64,000 nt of DNA from Cordia subcordata (taxonomy: Eukaryota; Streptophyta; Magnoliopsida; Boraginales; Cordiaceae). Within the stretch, counting starts at the first letter, position 1, and every line of letters starts with the position of its first letter. A program made the translations under genes and the position numbers. Location of the stretch: assembly GCA_028554755.1 (NCBI GenBank), contig JAPTOF010000019.1, positions 5,342,001 through 5,406,000 of the forward strand, in the 5' to 3' direction. The notes below the pieces were generated by a model. It was not told the origin of the DNA, ran no database searches, and saw only the letters and a list, made by a program, of their open reading frames with translations. Positions 29,601 to 40,262 of the stretch are shown piece by piece.

Positions 29601-31665
29601 CGCTGTTAAAAATTTTAAAAATTAAAATTAGAATCATAAACAAAAAAATATCAACAACAATTAAAAATAAAAACTGTAAATACATTTGGTTAAATTATAA
29701 AATCTACAAACAAAAATCAAAAACATGTTGGGTTGTCCATAGTTTACAATCTATTTTTGTCTCTTATTTTCTATTTTAGTATTTTATGGTAAATAGAACA
29801 CATGAAAATATTTGAGAAAATTTTGTAAAAGAACAATGAGAATATTATGAAATTGATTTATTTTCTTTGAGATCATAATTTCAAAAAATAAGTTTAATTG
29901 TTTTGACAATATTTTTTTATTTTTAATTTTGAATTTTTTTAAATTTTCATTTGTTATTACATTAATTTATTTTTTATAATGTTTCTAAAAATAATAAAAA
30001 TAATTAAAAAAAATATTTATAAAAATAATTATTTTAAAAATAATTTTAATTTTAATTCTTAAAATGTTTTTAATTTTCTAAAACTAATTATAATTTTTTA
30101 AAATATTTTTTAAAACTAAATTTGATTTATCAAAATAATTTTTAAATGTACTTTTAACTTATTAAAATTATTTTGAATTTGTAAAAATATTTTTAAAAAT
30201 ATTTATAAATTAAAATTATTTTCAAAATATTTTTAATTTATTAAAAATATTTTTCAAAATATTTTTGCACTTATTAAAATTATTTTTTCAAAATATTTTT
30301 AATTAATTTTTGAAACTTTCTTTTATATAAAATTAATTTTATTTTTAAAAATATTTTCTAAAATATTTTTGAAAAATTAAATTTAAAATAAAATTTTAAA
30401 AAATATTTTTAAATAATTTTAATTTTAATAATTATTTTTCAAAAAAATTAATGAGTTCATATTAATTTTGAAAAGATAATTCTAAAAGGTATTCAACACA
30501 AAGTGAATAAAAGTTTTGAAAACCTATTGCCACCATATGAGAAAATCACTTTTTCTTGTTTATCAAAGCTGCAAAAACAGGTTGTTGGTTTTTGTTTTTT
30601 CAAAAAACGAAAACAGAAATAAACGAACTGGTTTCTAAATTTTGATCAACAAAAAACAGAAAATGGGAAACAGTAACGATGCCAAACGAGCCCTTCGTTT
30701 CTACCGTTTGTGATGATTTGATGTTGTAACATTTATGTTTGATGTCAAAATGTGCCAATCAAGTTAAATTTCGATGATGTCAGATTTTTAATTTCTTGGC
30801 ACTCAAGTACGTATGTATGTTCATGTTTCAGGTACAGTCCTTTTCTTATGGCCTGCTACGATCCTGACACCGAGGAATTCCAGAGCGTCTGTCGTGTCAT
30901 GTCTGGATTTTCTGATTCTTTCTATATTGAGGTAGATTGAGCCATCCTGATAACTTCCTCTTGAGCATTCCTGTTAATGTGATAAGTTGGGTTCTCTAAG
31001 AGGCCAGGTGCAAGGGGAACTGCATTTGGAAATAAATTTCGTCATTTCAGACAACTGACGTTATTTTCCCACATGGGGTTTGTTCCAGTCGAGAATAGGG
31101 AAGTCATATGGTGTGTCTTATATATGTCATGAAAACTTTAGTGATATGCATGTAAATTCTGATCGTCCTCTATGTCCATATTCTTTCATTGCCGCCTCAT
31201 GTAGAAACAACATTGCCTAAATGGTAACTCTAGTTGAATATTTTTAGCGTTTAAGGTGGTTTAATTGCTCTACTTATTGAAAAACTTAGCTTCATGTTCA
31301 TTCTCTACTAAGATTTTAGCTTATTATCAGCTTATGTCACTAATTAATAATTGCAGATGAAAGACTTCTACTCTGGGGATAAAATCCTGGCCAAGAAACC
31401 ACCGTACTATCGAACTGCTGAGGCACCGGATATGTGGTTTTCTCCAGAACTTGTATGGGAGATCAGAGGTGCAGACTTCACGATTTCGCCTGTTCATCAT
31501 GCTGCCTTTGGTATAGTTCATCCCTCTCGTGGTGTCTCGGTCAGATTCCCTAGATTCATCCGCTGTGTTACAGATAGGAAACCAGAAGAATGTAGTACGG
31601 CTGCAGATATAGCAGATATGTTTCAATCTCAGACACGAAAGATGAATGTTATTGTGAAGAGATAG
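17627..31665 (+). CDS. LIG6: DNA ligase 6: SNM1/beta-CASP nuclease-like domain fused to ATP-dependent DNA ligase
   Basis: Nineteen exons: 17627-19931, 20062-20179, 20860-20941, 22007-22109, 22253-22349, 24635-24737, 24900-25016, 25404-25451, 26111-26208, 26311-26376, 26927-27086, 27263-27370, 27834-27883, 28724-28758, 28862-28923, 28999-29160, 29301-29389, 30832-30931 and 31357-31665. All introns are GT-AG and all phases close, giving 1403 residues, close to Arabidopsis LIG6. The big first exon encodes a metallo-beta-lactamase/beta-CASP domain (HFHSDH at 72-77, ANHCPGA, HTGDFRY, DTTYC, VPTGW, PYSEHSNYGEL). A linker follows with two UBA-like segments, a basic nuclear signal (KRKRSIQNKRSKK) and a PCNA-box-like QHTITRFF at 612-619. 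The later exons encode the ligase: the adenylation motif KYDGQR with Lys1046, SRNGDETT, DAEV, EGIMVK, WLKVKRDYV and GRKAGW. LIG6 is known in plants for DNA repair and seed longevity. ATG 17627 is the only in-frame ATG, but the frame stays open upstream. Confidence 0.95.
23222..23564 (+). repeat. left LTR of the TRIM-like element
   Basis: Aligns throughout with 23857-24205, sharing for example GGTTGGTAGAAGTTT and CCAGCCTTGAAATTGAGC. Confidence 0.75.
23857..24205 (+). repeat. right LTR of the TRIM-like element
   Basis: Second LTR copy. It contains CTATATATAGG, a TATA-like box, where the left LTR reads CTGTATAGAGG. Confidence 0.75.
26008..26100 (+). repeat. 31-bp tandem repeat (3 copies) at the 3' end of LIG6 intron 8
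   Basis: Three head-to-tail copies of a 31-base unit begin at 26008, 26039 and 26070. Copies 2 and 3 are identical and copy 1 differs at a few positions. The last copy ends ten bases before exon 9, so the array includes the expected branch-point zone. Each unit contains ACTGAT and (in two) GACTCAT, which fit the plant branch-point pattern. Confidence 0.9.
28273..28356 (+). repeat. 28-bp tandem repeat (3 copies) in LIG6 intron 13
   Basis: Three copies of a 28-base unit, GATAGTTTATG...CATTGGTTAA, with one to three differences between copies. Deep in the intron; no obvious role. Confidence 0.9.
29586..30693. mobile_element. TIR DNA transposon (MITE-like, 1.1 kb) in LIG6 intron 18
   Basis: The left end GGATTCGTTTGGTAACG and the reverse complement of the right end, GGGCTCGTTTGGCATCG, are imperfect inverted repeats. 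The interior is almost pure A/T with many AAAATATTTTT blocks and no coding frame. Target duplication is unclear. The CGTTTGG termini suggest a hAT- or Harbinger-derived MITE. Confidence 0.65.
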
Positions 31666-31852
31666 TGTAGGTATTCAGATTTTGTGCATAATAGATAGCC
31701 GCCATGTCCTCTAGAACTGTTTCTGTGTATAGTCTTTAAAGGATGTATACTTTTTAATTCTGCGCCTCTCTTGTGTCTGTATGTGCATGCCACTGCTGCT
31801 TGTCCATCATTGCCAGGCAGGCATTCATGATACAAGCCCTTCACAGATATAA

Positions 31853-32033
31853 GGTTCGTCTGGATTAGTCATTTTTAGAAGTGTTTTTTCTTAATAACTT
31901 TTGAAAAAAGTGTTTTGATGATAAAAATTTTGGTTTCTAAAAAAAGACAGTTTCTTTTCAGAGTGTCAATTTTTTTTGAAATTAAGCCAAATAATTATTG
32001 TGAAAAGAATGTATTTTGTCAATCCAAACATAT
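31853..32033. mobile_element. MITE-like repeat family B, between LIG6 and ASF1
   Basis: Ends CGTCTGGATTAG and CAATCCAAACATA are inverted relative to each other, and the interior resembles 15431-15643. Confidence 0.45.
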
Positions 32034-32728
32034 CCATAGGCATATCCTTCGCCAAGTTGAAGAACTTCATTGCGGAAAACTCTTTAAATAGAAAACGGTG
32101 CACAGAGGTGTCCGAGGTCACGCGACTTGAGGCCGAGAGACACCTCTTAAGACTTGGAAAAATGAATAAAGCTGAGTATTCACATTTTTTTTTTCTTTCT
32201 ATTTTTGGGCACTACATGAGATTCGTATGCAAATCATTGCTAGTTTTTAATTTCTTCACTTGTTAAAAGGTTAAAGGAAAGGTATCCTTTTGCTATGAAG
32301 CTACATATTTTTGAGTTTTACGGAATGAAACTATAATACATTTCAACAATAATGTTATTTGATAATAATTATTATCTATATCGTATTGATACTAAAGATA
32401 TTAAAGTTGGCAGTTTATTATTATTTGACGAGGACAATAAAATTACTATGTTCACTGTAACCCTATTCCATAAGGGAGAGACGTAAAACATATGTTCAAA
32501 AGAATTAAAATCTGAGACTTTCTGTCCTCACAAAATAAATATTTATTGTAAATCTTGAACTGCTACAGTGCTAGGCAAGGTAGGACTATATTTATTTAGT
32601 TTTGGGGAGATTGGTGTAATTTCACGGCCAAACTTGGGTTTCGTTTCTAGTTACTAATACTTCAGTAGAGTGTCGTGCAATTATCAGAAATCCCAGGGGG
32701 GAATCACAGCAATTAACAATAAAATAAC

Positions 32729-32739
32729 TCCCGCCAAAT
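32729..32739 (-). promoter_or_regulatory. E2F-like element upstream of ASF1
   Basis: TCCCGCCAAAT reads ATTTGGCGGGA on the other strand, a good fit to the plant E2F consensus WTTSSCSS. It lies about 50 bases upstream of a TATA box and 280 bases upstream of the ASF1 start codon. Arabidopsis ASF1 genes are reported E2F targets. Confidence 0.55.
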
Positions 32740-32786
32740 CCTAAAACCGGCTGTTACAGGTAGCTACTAAAGTAACCGGTCACCAA

Positions 32787-32794
32787 TATAAAAT
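32787..32794 (+). promoter_or_regulatory. TATA box of ASF1
   Basis: TATAAAAT, with the predicted transcription start near 32820 and a 5' leader of about 200 bases. Confidence 0.5.
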
Positions 32795-33020
32795 AAGAAA
32801 GTCCCGCAGCAACAAACACCATTACATATATACGTATACTTAGATACAGTTGGCTTCTCCTTTTGAATCTTTCTTCATCTTCCTCTTCGTCCAAAAAACC
32901 GCCGTTTTTTGCTTCTTCGTTGTCGTTTTGAGGGGGTAGTTTGCTCTCTTCGATGAAGAAGTTGCTTCTGGTTGAACCGTGCCGGAGAAGTTACAATACA
33001 ACATTGGAGATTCGTTTGCA

Positions 33021-35523
33021 ATGAGTGCAGTGAACATCACGAACGTCGCCGTTTTGGACAATCCTGCGCCGTTTCTGACGCCTTTCCAGTTCGAAATCTC
33101 CTACGAATGCGTCGCGCCTCTTAAAGACGGTAGCTTCACTTTTTTACATTTCAATTTTACATTATTTTCATTTTAATTAGAATTTTGATTTTGCTCTATC
33201 GTGCTGTATTGAGCTTAGGTTAGGGTTAGTTTGTCATTGCTGGTGGTTCAATTTGAATAGTTAGGGTTTTTGCTGTTGGAAATTTGTTTATATTTATTGA
33301 TAAATGACGTCATCACTTGTTCATTAAAGTGAACTATTGATTGATTGATGGATTGATACTGCTTTTTAAAGTCAAAATGTCATTAATTTTAGTAATAAAA
33401 TAAATTTGAAATGCATGCATCTGTCCTTATATACACTGTTGCTTGTATTTATGTGTTTCTTTTCCAGTATCTAACTAATTGCTATATAGTGTTAAGAATA
33501 ATGTTTTTCTGCTTTAAAAGTGATAGGTGCTAGTGGGAGCATGCAATATGTTATATAGTGGTGTTCGAGTTTATTTTCTTATGTGGAATGGATTAGAGTC
33601 CCGTATGCGTGACTCGTTTGAAGAAGCACATCTGACTGAGAGCCAATATTGATGACTTGATGTGAGGGAGCTAGCGGAGGATCTAGATATGACAAATATG
33701 ATGATTGACGTTGAGATGAGTGAGTGATTGAGAGAAGAGATAAGTTGCATTTGGATGAACAAGACTGGATCAAGATACAACTGTTTCAGGTGGATATTTA
33801 GTGCTATCAGAGTTTAGAATTTATATTACCAAAATGATTATAAGTGGTAGTGGATTAAAGTAATAACATGTGACCCGACTTCATGTGCATCCGTTTTTTA
33901 AGATGTAGTGAGTTAGTTGTATGTGACCAAAAATCAAATCACTAATATAGAGATTTGTCACCCTTAACAAGTCACTGATATCTCAGTGTGCCAAAATTTT
34001 GAGACACACCATGACATATAGTCAGTCCTTGATTATGTACATGTACAAAGGAATCCTGCATATATATGATGAGTATGACTTTTACTTATTAGACTACCAT
34101 GCCAAGCTACGATGTCTTGGTTTCCTCTTTTCTGTTTGTTTTCTTGTTTTATTTTGTTCCTACTGGATCAACAATGGTTCCCCACCTACCCCTATTTGTG
34201 ACTAGAACTTGAGACTCATAAACCAGTTTAATTGTCTGAGTGGTTAGTTCAGATATGTGGGACTTCAAGTACATATAGGTTTAGCATGAATTTATTAATT
34301 TAGTACCTGAAGTTTTTAGTTGTTTTGGGTTGGAAACTTTCAATCTCTTATAGCAGAAGAGAAAATATGTGCCGCGATATCAATGATTAAGGTTTCTCTA
34401 GAATATTTTAGGTGTTTTTAGTGATGTTTATTGCAGTGTGGGTTACTTTTCATTTCCACCTGAGTGATAAAGTTTGTTGGCCCCTCCCTAAATCTTAAAA
34501 CCGTACTAGGTTATTGAAGCATGTAGTACTTTTCACTCGGTATATGTTACATTCTTGTAGTGCTTTTCTTGCAGAATTCTTTTTTGTTGCGTAGAATGCA
34601 TAGTTGAGAAGCTTCAATGTTGTGTGTAGTAGCGATATTATTCATGGACAGGAAGTGATTATAAGAATGGCTAAGAAATAGCTTTTGGTTGATTGATTTG
34701 CTTTGTGGTTTTCTTGGATTATGTTGACTTCTATTGATTGTTTGGGGTTCTGCATAAAGTTGTCCCTGGCTTAACACTCTCAAACGAAGATGTAGAGGTA
34801 GGCAAGCCCTTTAAGTTTAGTCTGTTGAGACCTATATTTGATTAGATATATGAAAAAAATTTTCTTATGCTCAAGTTATTTCTTTTCCTTCTCACATAGA
34901 TGTAGTAGGTGGTAACCGAATATTTTTGAAATTTTCTGCAGATCTGGAATGGAAACTCATCTATGTAGGTTCCGCTGAGGATGAAACATATGATCAGCTG
35001 TTAGAAAGCGTTCTTGTTGGCCCAGTTAATGTTGGAAATTATCGCTTTGTCCTGCAGGTAAGCTCTACTAACGTATTGAGTTCAACTATTTTCAATTAGT
35101 TAATAGTTGTGTTGTTCACTTATTGAATTGATTCATCCTTTCTGTTCTTTTTCCTTCTGTTAATTCTAGGCTGACCCTCCCGACCCTTCAAAAATTCGTG
35201 AGGAAGATATAATTGGTGTCACCGTGCTCCTGCTGACTTGCTCTTACCTTGGTCAGGAATTTGTTAGAGTGGGCTATTATGTGAACAATGATTATGATGA
35301 TGAGCAATTGAAAGAGGAGCCTCCACAGAAGGTATTAATTGACAGGGTCCAGAGGAACATCTTATCTGATAAACCCAGAGTTACAAAGTTCCCCATCAAC
35401 TTTCATCCAGAAAACAATGAAAGTGGGGAGCAAGCCCCTCCACTTGATCATGCTGCTGGAACAGCAGATGAAGAGGTACCGCCTACTTCACCTAATCATC
35501 TTTCTGAGGAGGAAGGACCGTAA
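33021..35523 (+). CDS. ASF1: histone chaperone ASF1
   Basis: Three exons, 33021-33129, 34942-35057 and 35170-35523, join in frame to 192 residues, near the size of Arabidopsis ASF1 proteins. The protein opens MSAVNITNVAVLDNPAPF and contains the immunoglobulin-like ASF1 core (FQFEISYEC, DLEWKLIYVGSAEDE, NYRFVLQADPPDPSKI, GVTVLLLTCSYLGQEFVRVGYYV), followed by FPINFHPENN and an acidic tail ending HLSEEEGP. ASF1 binds the H3-H4 dimer and hands it to CAF-1 or HIRA during replication-coupled and replication-independent nucleosome assembly in the nucleus. The ATG at 33021 is the first in frame. Intron 1 is long (1.8 kb). An E2F-like site and a TATA box precede the gene. Identity is secure; which paralogue (A or B) is not decided. 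Confidence 0.96.
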
Positions 35524-36985
35524 AGTATGGCCAATTTTATTTTTGCTCGACTCTTAAACCTTTCAAGTTCCGGTGTGTAACAAGGCTGTCAAACAAGATG
35601 ATAGCTTCTGACACCTAACACTATTTTGCTCTTCACGTAAATTTTGGATGATGTGATGACTGAAAAATGTGTAAAGGGTGCTGTTTTGGGTTGCCAAGCT
35701 GATGGTTACTATTTGACATGTTGTAGAAACTGGGAATATGATTCGTAATAGTACTGGGGAAACAAATTTTGGTTTACATGCTTTTATGTTTTACTAGCCT
35801 GACAAGAGCCTCACTTAAATGCTGCAGTAATTTTGCCGCGATTTAGTTCTGTAGCTTGTACTTCTTTTAACCAGGAAAGGTCATGTAGTGTTTCTGTTAT
35901 CGTCATCTTCTTGTCTCTTTTTCATTTTAGCAAATATATTGGAACAACACCTTGTTTTGACATCGTCCCAAGTATATGGGAACTGACTTTAGTTTGCTCT
36001 TGTCGCATGGATATTCTGGTGTTGTGTTTTGATAAAGCTCCTTCAGTGAGCTGTAAAGTCTACTTGCATTTTGGATCGCGTCCACTCTTCCCCGTGCTTG
36101 TACCTGTCTAGATGAGATCTCGCACATATGGGGTTATGAATACATGGAGCTAAAAATGACAACCTTGTAGAAATGTTTATTGTTAGATTCATATAACTAA
36201 TTACATTTAGCGGCCCAGCTATCAATGCCCTTCCTTGATCTGAAAAAGTACTTGCATCCAAACAACTTTTAATCTTTGAACTTCCAGCAATGATTGGCTG
36301 ACAATAGAAAAACTCATCGAATTTGCAAACTATGCTTGCTAATTGTAATTCTGAGTCATCCCAAAGTGGAAAAACTCACCAAAAGGGACCAGGCCGAGCA
36401 TTCAACAACAGTATATCTCGGATGAAAAAACTGCTGCATGCATAACCTTCCAGTACCATTGAATACAGTAACAGAACACAAACACCCCCCCCCCCCTAAA
36501 ACTTTGTTTTAATCAGGAGTACATAACGTGGCATCTCCTGGTTCCAATTTTCGTGTAATATGATGTTCCCACTAATCAAAGGATCAATGGACTGAGAGAA
36601 GAACACAGGAACTTGTCAAAAGTACAAGGGAAAAGATAGAGGATACAAAGTTCTGTTTCTATTCTCGAACAAAAGATTACTTGCACTACTTGCAAAAACT
36701 TGAAGACACTAGCAGTAAAATAATTATATCGTGACTTTGTTTAAGTTGAAATGCCTGGTCTTCCTTTCCCCTCCAAAGGTTTCTTGTCTTTAGCCCTTTA
36801 AGGAAGTAAGTAAATGGAGCAACAACACATACAATCAGTCAGTCATTGTTTTTACATCTCTTCTTGGCCTGGTTCGTAGGCGATTCTCTTGCATTAACAA
36901 GTCTCACGCATTGTTTTTCTGCACTGCATTTAGAAGTTTAGTGATGTTTAGAATTACCTTACATAGAAAGAACTTGTTGCAAGAC
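35524..36985. other. intergenic between convergent genes, no gene seen
   Basis: 3' sides of ASF1 (+) and the zinc-finger gene (-). It contains a run of C at about 36486-36497. Open frames here are short and lack splice or domain support. Confidence 0.5.
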
Positions 36986-39499
36986 TCATGTTTCACGCAC
37001 TGCCACCTTCTTTAATCTTGTCTTCTGCCCTCGCCGCCCTCTCCTTTTCATCTTCTGTTTGAGTAGTACAAGACACAACAAGTTAGTTCAGTAATGTGAA
37101 GATAAAGTTGAATCTTCTTGATCTAATTAATGCTCTGTTTGTTATAGTCTTATTTTAAGATACATATCTTATTGAAATAGAGGAAAATCTTATAAGATTT
37201 AAGACATCTTATCATAGATCCTTCAAAAATTTTATAACAAACCATACTTTTTATCTTATAAGAAATGAGCAATCCATCCTATCTCATTTTTAACAACTAT
37301 AGATTGCATGTTGCATATAATAAGATATATTAAATCTTATAAAATATCTCCAAATTTCAATAGGATAAGCATTTTAAAATAAAATCAGTCCAAACACACT
37401 ATAAATCTCTCAAGGCCAACTAACCTGTGCCGAAGGCACAGCTATAGCAGTCTCTTCCTCAAACTTGCCATCCATATCAAGAAGCTTAAGCCTTCCTTCT
37501 CTGAGTAATTTTTCAGACCGTACATGTCTCTGTCAAGAAAATAAAATTGGTTTAGCTACTTCAATCACGTGAAACAAGAAGTGAGACATGTTTATAGAAG
37601 CATAGAGACAGAGAGGATATAGGTGGAACCTCCAAGGGTTTGTCAAGGGATATTTCAGCAGAACAGAATACCGTCTAGAGAATAAATTACATGAAGCTAA
37701 CTAAAGATAATGAAATTATACACAGTAGCACATCAGTTAATAGCTGCTGCTCTTAGAGGCCTTGGAAGTAAAGAAAGATTCCCAACTTTTACCTTGTAAC
37801 ACAATATGAGGATCGAACACCAGATTCGTTTATCACATTATGTAAAGAGCAAGCAACAAGAACATTTTGGCTATTTAACTCAAATTACAGATGAGAAGGT
37901 AATAGAAGACATGACTTGAACTTGAAATCTCTAATAAATAAAGTAATTAAAAGTTTTGCTTATTGTGAATTTTCTAGAAAGCCAGAGGTGACAGTAGAAC
38001 ATCCCCTTGACCCAAAAAAAAAGAAGAAGAAGGATCCCGTCAACACAAAGGCAAATGCAAGAAGAAAAAAAACATATTTGTGTTCGTTAAGAGGAAGAAA
38101 GCTAGTTTATTCAGATACGGTTGCTTTAGTTTAGAATAAAATTTATGATACAATTGCAAAATGAAACAGAAGCAAGTTCTTTCCTTGGATTTGAGATGAG
38201 CATTTAATGTCTCCTCTGACAAGCAGACAACTCTTGGGCAAAGCTTGCATTTGAAGACTGATTTACATTTCACAACACAGTCTGGAACCTCAAATCCATC
38301 CATTTTGTCCTCATTAGCTACTGAACTAAGCTGGAGACCAACTGAGGTCATATTGCCTTGGGCAGATGAATGATCTTTGCTAAGGCTCTGTCCATTTTGA
38401 GGCCCCACATCTTCATCACTTGCGGGCAAGCCTGCCAAAATAATATTACCCTAAAATCAGAATGCTTGCTTCAAAGATTAATTAGGCATTTATATAGAAG
38501 GTGCCTTCTCTATACAGAGAGAGAATCTGAAAAGCTATTGCTTCTCTCAGCAATTTGCAGATATCCAATAGATGGTGATATCTTTCCTAAGAACCAAACC
38601 AGAACAAATGAACATTACTAAAGTATAGATCATAGTCACACAGCCATAGCTACAATTGTTAATTCCATATAGATCATAGTCACGTACCAATAGCTACTCT
38701 TATGTTCTTATTACTTCGACCAAGATTCATAACTTAAATACAGTTAAGATGCAGGACTACTCTTAGAGCTGTAAACTATCTTAGTTCTCTTTTATGCCCC
38801 TTTCCAAATGTGACCAATTACTATAATTAAAGCACTTACACTACAGGAGCAAAATCAAAAAAATCAAGTTCCCAAGTTATGGAAGGTCTAAGTAGATTTA
38901 TGCCAGATAGCTAATTCTTATTGAACACAACACATAGTGATACAGCATCTACAAAGAACAACCAGAAAGCAAGACACATAAAAATTTCAAGAGCCCAAAT
39001 TATATCAAACCTGATGAATCAAGATTCACTTCATGTGCTGAGCAGCTTTCACTCTCGTATCCTTTCAAAAGAAAAGAACAAAAAGAAGATAAGTCAGCTT
39101 AAGAAGAAATCAACTTCATTCCGAAAATTGTGATGGAAATACAACTGGAACAAGCAGGAAAGCAGGCAACGCCGATCAATTTCTAATGAATATATGGTCC
39201 ACCTCCAAATTTACTCACTTCGGAACACATAATTCTCATTTAAACACTGAAGTCAGAGAAGTTGAGACGTGCACAATATGAACTATATGACAAGGATGAA
39301 CTAAAATGTTACTGAGGATAAATATACCAGAAGAAGACGAGCCAGACTCGACTTCTTCTCTCAGTGGTGCATCATCTTCATCTTCTTCTGAATCATCAGT
39401 GGCCTCTGCCTCCAATTCCGAGTCAGACGATGAGGAAGAAGACTCGGAGGGAGCATCTCCATCCCCATGTTCAAGCTTGTAATATCGCCTTTTGATCAT
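36986..39499 (-). CDS. acidic serine-rich protein with a split C2H2-type zinc finger and a basic C-terminus
   Basis: Five coding exons on the minus strand: 39499-39328, 39061-39011, 38431-38184, 37529-37425 and 37054-36986. Phases match throughout and give 214 residues. The N-terminus MIKRRYYKLEHGDGD is followed by a Ser/Glu/Asp-rich tract. A zinc-finger-like unit then reads CKLC, twelve residues, His, LKSKR, His, with the second His contributed by the next exon. It resembles U1-like C2H2 fingers. A helical KLLREGRLKLLDMDGKF part follows, then a very basic end (KRRGRRGQKTRLKK), probably a nuclear or nucleolar signal. The exon 3 donor reads AAG|GAAAGA instead of GT. A likely noncoding first exon ends at 40085 (GTGAG|GTGACT) and joins at 39525. 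I do not recognise a named function; RNA or nucleolar work would fit the composition, but that is inference. Confidence 0.72.
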
Positions 39500-40085
39500 T
39501 TCTCTTAACCCTCTTTTACTCTCAGCTGCAAGAAAGATGCAAAAACAATTAACAGAACCCAAAATGCCTAAATTGCTCCACTAGCTTGTCGCTTTGAGAA
39601 AAATGATAAATTTTCTGTGCACAAATCCTAATTCAGACACAACTGACAACACCAGGCAAACATTAAATACCGCAATCACAACAAAAGCTTATAACTTTTG
39701 CAGAAAATGATAACTTCTCATACATAAATCCAAAGCAGAAACAAGTAAAAAGAACCCAAAATTCTAAATTTCTTGAGTACAGAAAAAAAAAAGGTTTATC
39801 TCTCTGTGGAAAATGGCAACTCTTATAAACACATTCAGCCGCTCTGGGATGTAAAAAGTTGTCAGCTATTTTTTATTTCAACATAGTCCGGAACTAAATT
39901 GCTATAGTCAAGAATGATCCTCGTCTCTTTCTGGTAAAATTTTCATATTTCTTAAAAGTTAAGCTACTAATTATATTAATCAGAAACTTAAAGCCTTGAA
40001 AAATCACATAGCGAATACAAAAAGAAATTATAACGTAGTTGCAGACATGGTATGCGACATAGATGGATGGAGAAGGAGAGTCACC

Positions 40086-40262
40086 TCACAAAGATTTCGA
40101 AAGGTACGAGGTGGGGGGCGGATTGCAAAGTTCAAGCAGGGTTTTGGGTTGAAGTGGGCTACGATCGTCTGTGAACGAGAGAGAACTTTCACTATTACGT
40201 GGCAGCTTAATATTGGTCCGGTATATGAGTCTTCCTTTTTTGACTTTGCCTTTAACAATTGA
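40086..40262 (-). promoter_or_regulatory. 5' noncoding exon and promoter side of the zinc-finger gene
   Basis: The splice-donor GTGAG|GTGACT at 40085 and the acceptor TTGCAG at 39526-39531 suggest a noncoding leader exon that extends upstream into this stretch. Its 5' end is not visible. ATGs at 40058-40073 lie downstream of that donor, inside the intron, and their frame stops after ten codons. Confidence 0.35.
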
